Origin: Serilophus lunatus
Taxonomy: Eukaryota > Chordata > Aves > Passeriformes > Eurylaimidae
Assembly: GCA_013399895.1 (NCBI GenBank)
Contig: VXBA01001856.1
Location: 1,088,204-1,152,203 of the forward strand
Direction: 5' to 3'
Length of the DNA: 64,000 nucleotides
Each line of letters starts with the position of its first letter. Within the stretch, counting starts at the first letter, position 1. Below, one piece after another: positions 50,001 through 61,800 of this stretch. A program made the translations under genes and the position numbers. The notes beneath the pieces were generated by a model that worked only from the letters and a program-made list of their open reading frames with translations, searched no databases and was not told the origin of the DNA.

Positions 50001-53000
50001 TTTTATTTCTTCTCTTGTGGTTGAAAAGTACATTTGTTTTTAATTAGATTATTGGCCTTTGTCAAAACTTGCTAAGCCAATTCTGAATCCTTTCCCAGTT
50101 CTGAATGCCTCAAGGCCCTCTGTAATTAGAGTGCTGCTGACCTGCTGAGGGCCAAAAGGAAAATTGCTGGTTTGGAGCACCCACAGCCAAGGTCCTTTTT
50201 GGTGGCAATGTACAGAAAATCCAGCATCTTGCTCTCTGTGTTTCAGGAAAATAATACTTTCCTAAGTGTCTGAAAGAGTCCAAACTTTGATTTGCTTAGG
50301 GAAGATACAGTTAGTTCTGTTGTGCTATAAAATGGTATTTCTAAATGAAGATGGACCTGGAAGTCCAATCTCTGTCCCAAAGTGCTGTGGTACCTGTTCC
50401 CGTTTCTGCAATATACAATATATCACAATTCTGGCTGTTGCCATCTGGCAAAACTGTTTTGAGACTGAATTTCTCAAATCCCATGTTCTTAATTACTTGG
50501 GGCATATTCTGTAAGCATACAAATTATCATGGCAAATAATACTGTATCTAAATTCACAGAAAAATCTTGGAAGCCAAGGCACCAAGGAGCTGAGGAAGCA
50601 CAATTCAGCTCTTCAACACAGATCAGAATGTCATAACTTATGATCAGCTGATTACAGTTATTTTCCTTCTAACTTGTTTTAAAGTTTCACAGGAACAGAA
50701 AAGTTAGAGCTAAGCTTTGTCCCTTACCACTTGAGAGCTACTTCCAGCACACTCGCCAGCCCAGAAGGCAGCCCAGTGCTTGTATTTAAGGTTAAATGTC
50801 CCTATGTATGTGATATTTAATAAAAAATTAACATCAACATTACACAATAAATTTGTACACATGCACATTGTTGCTTTGGGGAAATTTGACTTCTCGTGAT
50901 GTCTGCACGTATTTAAGTGTGCACGATCACCTAAGTACCATTTTCAATTTCAATAAAAGCATGTATATGAGGATTAGCCTGTTATGAACACTGCAGTGCA
51001 GATCTAAATAACTCAGTCTGCCAAACTACTGTTACTATGGAAACAAAACTAATGTACTGTGACCACAGCCCTGACTGCATTACTTAAGACCATCTGGTTA
51101 AAACAAATATTTTTGTGGCACAGTATTTGTTCTTAATTGCATACTGATCAGGGTTTTTGTGTCATACACAAATATATTACTTTTTTATTATTATTATATT
51201 CTGTTCAAGTTTTCACAATTCTGCATGTGATTTTAGCTATATTTAACGTGCTTATGAATAAACCCTTAAGTCTCTAAGTTAAGCAAAATTGGATGAAGGT
51301 AAATGGTCTGAAGTTTCCTGTTCTTTTATGTTTTAGATAAGCCATCTTTTCATATTCCTGCATCACAGCACCACTGAAGAAACACTCTGAGCAATTTACT
51401 CGCCACTGGGAACTCAATCATGTCAAAAAGCAAAGCTGAGCAGTACAGCTCCCATCTGCCCCATTCCTGCTCCTTGATTGCACTGAACATGCAAAACACC
51501 TTTCAAGTCCATTTGCAGCTCCAGCAGCAGGTCCTTGCTAGAAAGAGGCAGAGCACATCCAAACCAGTTTATTTTACTTTGAAGCATTTTTTCAGATTTA
51601 TAAAACATTGCCTGTCTCTAGCCTGGGGAAATTTAATATTCTAAATTAAGATGAGTCATTATAGATACTGTTCTGATAAGAAATAAAATGCTTTCATAGA
51701 TAAATGCAGATTGACCAGATCATCAGCAGTAACAATACAGAAAGTTGAGGAACAAATTTCCAATCTGTTTCTAAAAGTGAAAAGCTCTTTTATTCCAGAT
51801 AAGTTATTAAATTATAAACTAGTAAAAAAGCAGATCTATTTCAGTGTTTATACAGAACTGCAATATTTAGTACCTACTTAACATGGAACATACATATATG
51901 TTTTATAAATATATATATGGGGGGTTGTTGGAGGATTTTTTGCGGGCTCTACAGAGTATCCATGTTTTGCAAAGGCAGGCTTCCAGGCTGCATTTGTGAA
52001 CTGCATTGTAAGTTTTAGTACATATGGCTTGAGAAAAAGTTGGTTTTCCAATGCTGAAACATTGTCCATTATGACAACAGAATATTAACAGCAGAATGCT
52101 TTTCTGTCACATTCCCTGGCCATAGAGGTAGATTCATTCCTTTGGCCTCAGCTTGAGTGTCCTTTAAAAATATGACTTGGAGAAGTAGGCTTCCTCTATC
52201 GTGGATTATCCATGCTGCTGGAGGTGTCAAAAGTGCATGGGTTAATACTGGTGAAGTGATCTGCAATCTTCTTTAGGCAGCTCTGTTGCATAAAGCCTGT
52301 GAGACCTGCAGTCAGGAGGGCAGGGGACTTTGCCCAGAGGATGCAGGCAGACACAGTTTCCCTTCCACCAGCAGGCACTGGTGCTCCTTCAACACAGCTG
52401 GAGAGCACTTTTGGCAAACACACAGCAGCTTTAAGGAACCGTGGATGATACCGTAAAGAAAACTGAGAGCAATTAAACTACTGCTATATTTGCTTGTGTG
52501 TCTATCTACACATTTTATCTGAACATACTATCATGGTATGTGGGAACTTGTAAGGTCTCAGATTATATGGCGTGTTGCAAACTGATCTTGAAAACCATGG
52601 CAGAAAGTTAAGAATGCAGGTAGAGACTCCACTGTTTCATGAAATATACATCTAAGAAAAATATTCATACCCTGAATTATGTGCTTCTGAATGCCACCAC
52701 TGGAGACAGAAGGAAAACAGGTCTCAGTACAGAGCTCCTTCAGAACCCCCAGGCCAATTCTTTTTTGGAACAACCTTTATTCAATAGTGCCATTATTCCA
52801 TCTTTTTTTTTTCCCTAATTGAGAAAACGATGGGGAGAAGATTATTTTTTAAAAGATCATGAACATTAAGGAAACATAATCTTGCTAGTTCATGATAACA
52901 GCCAAGAATCAGATTGCCAACCACGTATCAGTCAAGCATTTCTCATTGTTAAGAAATGGGTAATTGCAGCATGAGATGATTGAAGGAAATCAGCCAATCT

Positions 53001-54447
53001 CTCTAACAAAAAAACTTATGTCTCCATTTATCAGATGGATACAGGGAGAGGAGCATTAAATTCTGGCTAAAGGCTCGAAAAAACATGCCAGGAGCTAAAT
53101 GCAATATAATTAACAGGTGATTACAGAAGAACTTTACCTACAGCAAAGCACCACACCTCCCCATGCCACACACAGATCATCCTTCTGCCAGGAGCTCCTA
53201 GTGTGGACACTTCCAAGTGCTGCCTGTGGAGCTGCCCCTGCTTCTCTTCTAGTCTTTTTGGGTGAGCTTCAAAGGAGACATTAAACTAAACTTGCTCCTC
53301 TAGAACTGGCAATTGGATGCTGGAGTTGCTGCCATCTGATGGCTCAGTAAAGAGACAGGAAATTGTAGAGGGGAGCTACTCTAACTCCAAGACAGTGTTA
53401 AGAGCTGAATTATGTTTGGCTGACAGAAAAAAAACCCTAAAATAAGTTCTGTGCTACAAGTGATCTGAGGATAGATAACTAAGAGACCAGGATGGGGAAA
53501 ATCTCCAGCGATTTTTATCATCTCTGCAAGGTCACATAAATAAGCAAAATAATTAACAAGAGAAATCCTGTTATACTTAACTATGTTTCCATTAATGACT
53601 GACATAGTTTATGCAAGACAATAGTGACTTAAATTATATGTCACATCTTAGTGTGAGTTTCACAAAATTAAACTAAGATGTGTTACTTTGAGACACAGCA
53701 TCTAGATGTCCAGTACAGCAGAGGAAGAAAGGAAGAGGAAAAAAAAACAAACTTCGGAGATCCTTGCATCTTCCCTCTCTCTAATCTGGCAGATTACAGC
53801 CACAATACAACAGAATCACCTTCAGACTAAATTTATGGGATCAAATTTCTTTGGACTTAGAAGAATATCCTACAGATTCCTCAAGTCTATTGAAAGTATA
53901 TCTGCTTTTAGCATATCAGAACATGGATGCGACCATATTTCTGGTCTGGTTTAGCATGCATCCCAGTACCGGTGTGATGGCAAAATCAGAGCAGCTCCAA
54001 TTCCTCCTGATGCTCTGCTTTGATGGGATGAACATCCATACGAGAAGGTGCCATATTTCATTCATTGATTCAGGTGGCCTCGTCCATCCATGAAGATAAT
54101 AAAAATGAGAAATTCTGTAGACAGGGCGCAAGCCAAGTGCAAGGCTTCCCTAGTCTCCAGTCTCTGCCATGAAGAGTGGCTGCACAGCGACCTGGACCCC
54201 TAGCTCTGCCCACTCCCCAGCCCTCCAGCCACAGCTGAAGCTGGGCCCTTCGGCAGTGAGCTCCAGCTTCCCTGGAAACAACAGAGACAACCCATCCCAG
54301 CCTTTGGCAGTCTTCTCTATCACTTCTGAGCCTTAGAACTTCCAATCATCTTTCTGTTGCTCTGACTCTCAATCTCACTCCACGTTCCTTGTATTTACAG
54401 GAAAATATTTCAAAAGAAAATCACCGTTACAACTTATCTTCAGAGTC

Positions 54448-54474
54448 CACACCTTCACACCCCATGAAGGTGTG
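54448..54474. repeat. Short perfect hairpin, 10-bp stem
   Basis: CACACCTTCA (54,448-54,457) and TGAAGGTGTG (54,465-54,474) pair perfectly across a 7-base loop. The stem is too short for a pre-miRNA and has no T run that would suggest a terminator. It is likely coincidental. Confidence 0.7.
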
Positions 54475-54717
54475 AACATATGCTTATCTGGATGAACACA
54501 CTGCATGAATTTTGTCCTCTCTTTTCCTGTTCTCTTGACCGCTGCTTCTCATTCCCTCACTTTAGACTGCAAGCCCTTCAGACCAGGTAGCACATCTTTT
54601 CACATCTATGAGAAAACTTATTTCTATCCTACATTCCATTTTCACTTGCCTTTCTTGCTCTTTGCATATTTTTCATATACATGTTACTGTCAACAGCTTA
54701 ACTCCATTTCTGGACAC

Positions 54718-54736
54718 TTTTTTTTTTTTTTTTTTT
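54718..54736. repeat. Poly-T tract (19)
   Basis: An uninterrupted T run. Read on the minus strand it would be a poly-A tail, but I recognise no retrocopy body beyond it. Confidence 0.9.
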
Positions 54737-57596
54737 GCCAAGGAGAAGAAACAACGCAGTGAAAGTAAAGGAGTATCTGCACTAAAGAAGTACCTTATAA
54801 GATTAACATGATCAGATTTGTACTTGAAGGATTTCAGACACCGCCATGTCACAGTTGCTTCCTTTGCAAAATAAAACAAATTTTCACCCAACAGCAGGAA
54901 CCTTGACCTTCATCTGGACTCAGATTCAACTTGTTCCTCTCCCTTTTAATGTCAAGAACAACATTGCTTGGCACAGAACACCCAGTCTTACTGGAACATA
55001 TACACGGTACTAAGGGTTTGTAATAGGATTACTACGGTGTTCCTGGGGTTTAAAAAGAATAGTCACAATGAATAGCTGAGGACTCAAGTTTACTTGCAGA
55101 CAAATAGAAAAAAAATCATAATTCTTATGCAGCAATTCCATAAAGAGTAAAACTTCTGAACAACAAAAGACCTGAATTTTAGCAATTACATACATATATA
55201 TGAATTTTTTCCTCCCCTATTTTCACTTTTTAGGGACATGAAAATATCTGCAGATTCCTAACTGTGAAAATTAGACACAATCTCACAGACCAGTACATAG
55301 AAATTTTGCTTATTTTAATAATTAATGGGAAGACATAATTTCTAGTAACTTATATTCTCTGTAAGCAAATGTAGTAAGTACAAGAAGTGCCTGTTTAAGC
55401 AAAAAACTGTGGAAACCCTAACCCAGAAACCTACACTTGGACCACCCATTACTTAATAACATGCCTTTGGCAGGCCCTGTTGATTCTTGCTAAGAATACT
55501 TTCTTTAAAATAGGAAAGAATTAACAAAATGTTAAATCTTCAGTGCTTGGCACGTGAAGATCACCAAGGAAACTGTAATTATTTGACTCAAAAAAACAGT
55601 GCTCAGATTTAAGGATGGAGCATGCACAGGATGGTTCAGGAACTTTGTTTTATTTGCATTGAAATGGAGCATATCCAAACCCATTTCTTCAACTTCTAAA
55701 ATGTTTTTTCTTAAATACTTAATACACTTTTACTATGTAATACATAGAAAGATGACTCAAACATGTAGGTACTAATGAATATTATTTATGAGAATCTTCC
55801 CAAACACAGCTTCTTTCCCCCTAAATCATGTGTTTGGGGCACCACTTGTGTACTCCTATGGGGAAACTCCACCTCTGCAACCTGGAGAGTGCTCTAGCTC
55901 CAGGGAAAGCAGCCACATTGGTCTAATTTACAGCTTTGTCTATATTTGTCTATATTCCACAGCATTCAAATACGTTGTCTTTAAAAACACTTTTACACTT
56001 CCCCCCCACTCTCATTTTTTCCTTTTCTTTCAAATAAAACACTTTCCAAATGGACTGTGAAACTAAAAGCTCTTGGTGTCTACTCAAGTTTAAATTTCCT
56101 GCAAATTTTCTGCTGTTAGGTTAATAATCTAAATGCACGTTTTAAAGAAATTTCGCTATTTTAACACTTGATGCTTAAGTTTTACACACTGCACTTTATA
56201 TTAAAAAAAAAACCAAAATTAGATGTCTCTCTTTGAACTTTTTCAGTTAAATCCCAAAGTGACACAGCCAGGGAGTTACTTTCTTGAAGCATGAAACACA
56301 ATTAGGGTAATTGCAGGCATGTCCAAGTGTCCAGAGGGATCTATTTTTGACTATTAACATTCCAGAGAATTTCTTGCTCTATTATAAACTTGAGCTATGC
56401 CACATAGTTACTAAGTTACCAGTGTAAGAAAGAACTATTTGGTATCATCAGCTGCAACAGAATTTTCATTTTGCTAGAACTGACTGAAATGGCTGCAGAA
56501 AGCACTGTTCTGCAGTCCAACATGATTCAACCAAAGTTTTCATGATCTCCTAAATTAGTTTTTGAATAGACTATTAACAAGAAAGGTAAATACCTTTACT
56601 ATCTCCATGGTTAGCACACCTGAACAGTGAACAGCTGCAACCCTTTCTCCCATAGATTAACAGAATATTCTGGATTTAAAAACACACCCCAGGTTCCTAA
56701 CTGAAGGAATACAAGCTGATGGCAGAAATAATGGAAAGAACAATGGAAAGAAAGTAGAAAAGGGGAGAGAAGGGGACAAGAAGAAATGAAATGCAAGGAA
56801 ATATTTGTTAAATAGCCTGGGAAAAGCCCCATTCAGGTTACCTTTTTTCTTAAATTCTCCTTGGCTAAAATGTTTTGTTCAGTACTTGTAATTCACATGT
56901 GCAGCATACAACAGTCATATGATCATCACCCATCATATAGTGTTAAATGTGTTGACATAGGTGTTGGTCTCTTTCCCCCCCAGGTGTTAAGCAATCACAC
57001 TTCCTTTTACACACCATCCTGCCCATTCATTTTGGCAAAGCAAAGTAGTGATGAGCCTCAGCCCTGGGAACAGCTGCTAAAGGGAAGGGGAGCAATGGCA
57101 GCAGAAGGCCTGTCCCTGTATTTAAAAGGAGAGACTCGTAAGCATAAAAAGGTCATGTTAGTGACCAATCAGATCTACTGATTAATGACTACTCAAATAA
57201 TCTCAGTTTGCTAGATGACATGTAAATCAGTATTCATCTAAGAAGGACAACAAACTGGGGGGTGTGCCCACATATCTGACCTGCACACTTGGGGCCTTTG
57301 ATGAAAAGCCTAGACCTGACTCTCAACTAGGCAGCATGGTGACCATGTCACAGTTACAAGGCCCATCTTCAAGCATGTAACATGACTACAAAAAGAACTA
57401 TTTCTCTAGAGTTATCTTTCTCATGAACTTGAAATTTTTCTTACTGTTTGGAGGAGGTTTTAGTGTAGGAGGAGAAGGGCAGAGGACTAAGACTCCCTTA
57501 TTTGAGACACATACTATTTCTTTAAGCCACTTGGCCAAAATGGTGAGACTACTAGAAAAGTAGGCATTGCAGGTGGGAAATTGATTGTATCCTTGA

Positions 57597-58110
57597 CTCA
57601 AAGGATGGTGACCAGTGGTACAAAGCCCAACAAGGGGCAGATTTTAGAGGTGCCCCAGGACATTGAGGATAACACTGTTGAATGTCTTTATGAACAACCC
57701 GAACAGTGGGACACAGTAACACCCTCAGGAAATTTGTGGATGGTCGATATGCTGGAGGGCGGGGCTGTTATTCAGAGGAACTTCAAGAGGCTAGAGAACG
57801 GTCTGACACAAGCCTCCTGAAGCTCAGTAATGACAAGTATGAAGTCCCACATCCTGTATGGAATAACCCTACAGAAATATACAGAGTGAGGACAGGCAAG
57901 GAAGCAGCTTTTGTAATAGAGACCTGAGGGTTCTGATAAACTAAAGTGGGACACACAAGTCAGCTGCACACCCCTGCAGCAGAGGATGGTGCACACAGCT
58001 GTATTAGCAAGTGTAGATAGCAGGCTTATGGAAATTACTATTTCCCTCTGTGTGGCATTTTCAATAACATTTTTACAATACTGTGCCAGTTTCAAACAAG
58101 ACCATAAGAG
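57597..58110 (+). mobile_element. Decayed CR1 LINE ORF2 (reverse transcriptase) fragment
   Basis: The nucleotide order follows the CR1 reverse transcriptase region: GGATGGTGACCAGTGGTACA, GTGCCCCAGGACATTGAGGA, GTGGGACACAGTAACACCCT, GGGGCTGTTATTCAGAGGAA, GGCTAGAGAACG and ATGGAATAACCC, then a GACCTGAGGGTTCTGATA block and finally TACTGTGCCAGTTT. Translated pieces (VTSG, EGGAVIQRN, RLENG, NNPTEIYR) echo the CR1 protein between the VTSGVPQGS motif and the region after the catalytic aspartates. The FADD active-site motif is degraded to a WMVD-like string. Frames are broken by stops and indels. The copy lacks both its 5' part and the 3' UTR. It is much older than the copy at 38.9 kb. The right boundary fades out near 58,110-58,130. 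Confidence 0.85.
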
Positions 58111-58379
58111 GAATGCCATGGAAGACTAAAAGAAGTCTTGATGTTTTAATCTGATCAGTTTCACTTCATCAATTAATGACATTCCAGCCTACACACTCCC
58201 TTCAGGAAAGAAGGTGCCTCTTTGGAACAATCAAGAAGCAGTGAGTTTGATACCGATTGCTCAAGGTAGTATTAAGGAGAATCTTTTACAGAATTTACAA
58301 GTTTGTGTTTTGATTTCTGCAATACTTCTATTTATTTTTTCAGTCACCAAAAAGAATTCTATTCAAATGTTTGAGCAAA

Positions 58380-58800
58380 GCAGAAATTGAGCTGATGGCT
58401 ATGGTTTTATCTAATCACGGACCATAAGGTGTTGCCGAACAGTCATCTGATCAAGAAAAGAGAAATAATGTTATTTATGCAAATGACCATATAGCCACTC
58501 TCTCTGAATCAAAATGATTATTCATCCTGTGGAACAGGTATAATGAATTATTCTTGAGTTATTCTCAGGATCTCAGCCATGTATGGAAACATGCAAAAAA
58601 TTCAAGTGGCAGGCAGGAAAGGAAAACAATGGCAATATTTTGTTCCTGTACTATTTCTGAACACTAAAATGTCCTGAATTCTATTAATTAGATGTTCACA
58701 GTAATTCCTTCATGCAAATTGATTCATAACACTGTTGCCAATTCTTTCAGCCACAAATGGGTCATTCCCATAACAGCGCAGCTCTATTTATCTTGGCCAC
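58380..58800. promoter_or_regulatory. Candidate conserved noncoding element with paired octamer motifs
   Basis: The sequence is non-repetitive, AT-rich and dense in developmental transcription factor motifs. It has two exact ATGCAAAT octamers (58,477-58,484 and 58,712-58,719), a TTAATTAG homeobox core near 58,684, AATGATTATTCAT near 58,512 and TGAATTATTC near 58,545. It has no coding frame. Octamers bind POU-domain factors and TAATTA cores bind homeodomain factors. Clustering of this kind is typical of vertebrate enhancers, but conservation cannot be seen from one sequence. Confidence 0.3.
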
Positions 58801-61800
58801 CCCATCGGGAGCAGAAGCACAGGCAGTATAGCCAGAGCTGAATGAGGATTTACAACTTTTTTTTTATTGAGCAACTAAATTTTTAAAATTTCCCTAGATC
58901 ATCAATTACTTTATGTGCTGCGATACTGCTACCATCAGCAGTAAAAAAAAATCTTGCCCTTAACCTTCAAATTATGAGATTGATATGTACCATGCTCAAG
59001 TTCCTCCTGCCTTGTTTCTTAACTTCTAGTGTACGCCAAAGCCCGATCTTCAAAGTTTTTTACACACCTTGAGCATTATTTATCTACTTAAAGAGGGAGG
59101 AGGAAAGGAGGAGGAGAGGAGGTGGTGTGGGGGGATATTTTCTTCAAGGATTGTATTCCAGGCAAGGTCAGAAAAGGTTGAGAACACAACAGTAAAAAAG
59201 AGGAACAGCCTTCATCAAGAAAGATCCTCCATCACCTAGGCAGTGTTCACGTACCTGCTCAATCCTTCTGTTACCCACTGATCCACAGTAACACCAGTGA
59301 GCACCAGTACATAATACTCAAGAAGAGGAAATAAATAATTTGCTAGTGGCTCACTGAGAATTTTGCCAAAACATCAGTCAATCCTGTTACAGTCATTGAT
59401 GTGTAAAAAGACAAATAGTCCTAAGAAATGACAAAAAAAGGAAAACTTCCATAAATACCACAAATAACATACTCTAAAAATTACTTTTTCTGCTCTAGTT
59501 AAAAATGTGATTAGAACTGTATTTCTGTCTAAGAGTGAATACACTACATTAATACAGGATTTGTTGCATTGAATTAATGAGTACAGTCACACTGTGTGGT
59601 GTGGTAGAAACCAGAACACAGGTGGAACAAGAGAACTCATCTTCCCCTTAAGGCAGAGTATGTTCTCAGACAGGTCATTTATTGCTCTACACATAGGTCT
59701 ACAGCCTAGCTTTCCTTCCAGAGTATGTGCCCAAAGCTTAGCTGTAACAAGCAAAACCAATTAAATGAAGCCCATTCCTAGTGCATCTTAAAACAGATGA
59801 CAAAGTTTTCTTTGAGAATGGACAGGATTAAGTCTTCTTCTCACAACATAAACAGAAAAGGCAGGTACAAAATTATCAAAGTTCAAAACCCTTTCCTCGT
59901 ATGAACATCCTGTACAACCTTAAGAAATCATATCACCTCTCCTTTGAATTTTGTTTTCCGCTGTGAATAATGGCATTTTTCTACTATTACCTGAGCTCCA
60001 TTACAACAATAATTACATTATCATTTGCAAGACTCTTACATGTGCCAGCAAAGCAGTACATCTAAGGAGACAGCTGAGATATTTAGAAAGGAAGGTGCCC
60101 CCTCTTCCCCTAAGAAATAAACAGTGGTCATCACAGATAAATTAAGGAGTCATTCCAAATTCTGTTCATGTGGCACTGTTTTAACAGCAATGAAGAGATG
60201 CTGTGTGAGGCACGTGAGTTTGATATTTCTTTGCTGCTATTCAAAAGTAAGAAAAAAAAAAAAGAGTTGCACAGATTTGTGACTGATATTGGGAAAATGC
60301 ATTGAAACAGCTCCTGTAGACACCAGGAGGCTCTGCCCATCTGGCCCTGGCTCCTCCAGTGCATTCAATGCTGCCAGGAATCCAAATCTGTAATTACAGC
60401 TACCCAGTGCATGAAACACCCACACTCCTTTGCCTTCTATTTTCTGTATTCACAAAGTAAAGCTACTCCTGCAGCTGGCTGCTCCTTCAGAGCCCACAGA
60501 GCCTGAGCCACACGCTGTGTACATGATGGGACACCAAGAGCCTTGTGGGGCCCAGTGCTGAGATGCCTTGGCCCTGTGCCTGGTCCTCACATCCCCCCCG
60601 CTGTCTCCCCCACTCTCTCTGAGAGCTACCAGGACAGCACAGAGCTGGCTCCTCACAGAGATAGTAGTGTTCCTGCAAATCCAGCTACAGGCAAAAAGAT
60701 AGCCTGTTATTTCAATGGATTTAGTGACAAATTGTTCGTTATTATGGGGCAGTCCAATGCCAACAGTGTACTGCAAGCACAGGATCTCGTGCCAGATGAC
60801 AATACAGCAAACAAGAAGCACCAAAGCATTATGACCAGACATCTAAGATGTAGTAACGATGGACCACAGCTCTTCCACTTAGATTAACTGCCAGCAGCGT
60901 TAATGAAATGCAAGTATATAACTTATGGCACAAAGCACTAGAAGTATTGAACTGAAAAAGGGATATATTTCCTGAGCTATAAAGGGCTAGAAATAAAACA
61001 GGGATTTTTAACAATCAGTTCCTAATGCAGAAGCACTGCTCCTTGGTGTTACTTCCATTTGAAGAGCGACAATTAGCATTACTTATCAGGTAACTCCAAA
61101 CAGTGCAACAGCTTATCCTTCTCTTCTATTGTGACTCCTGGCTCACTCGTTGGTGCCTCTGCTTCCAAAATGTTAGGAGGAATCCTCTTCCTAAATAAAG
61201 ACAAAGCTCACTGCTCAGATCTAATCTCAACTGGAAATCTGCTCTGACTACAATCAGTAGTGTATTTGTAAACATTACATCTCCAAGTTTTTTTCTTTTC
61301 TCTGTCTATCAGTGCAAACACCCATTTTGTTTAGATGCATTCATCACTGGAACCTAAACAAATACAACAAGGCTCACAGAAGCACACTGGTATCTAGACA
61401 TAAACTTAAAACATTGAGAATCAATAAGGATATCTCATACTCCTCAACCCTACCTCCCTTTCCTAAAAATGGCTGTATGAGATGGGGAAGCCAGGAACAC
61501 ACACTGCAATGGCTGTTGCTAACAGCTCTGAAAAATGCTCATGCCTGGGAAGAACAGCAATGGATGTTGGCTGTATCTCAAGCACTGAAATGCTTTCCAC
61601 TGGTCAGATTCTGTAGGAAAAAAAATGTTTTACAAGGGAAGTTATTTAAAAACAATGCAGCAACTTGTGAATGAGGAAAAAGAAAATCCCAGCAAAAGTA
61701 AATGTCCCACCTTTGTCAGCAGAAAAACCTGGCTGCTGCATTTCATTATATTCTGAAATTCTATTATTAGCCTTTGTGTTGCCACAGATGTCTCTGCTGG

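Larger units (their letters stand above)
44094..57596. other. Long AT-rich noncoding stretch
   Basis: No gene, RNA gene or secure transposon was recognised over about 13.5 kb. The part at 44,740-45,290 is free of simple repeats and rich in TAATTA/ATTAAT-type motifs, and is suggested as a candidate conserved element. Minor features are T19 at 54,718-54,736, a perfect 10-bp stem at 54,448-54,474 and an AT-rich run near 51,890-51,917. Open frames are at most 106 codons and without resemblance. Confidence 0.55.

Noticed and set aside
60450..60842. 130-codon minus-strand open frame
   Set aside because: No recognisable protein. It overlaps a 114-codon frame on the opposite strand.
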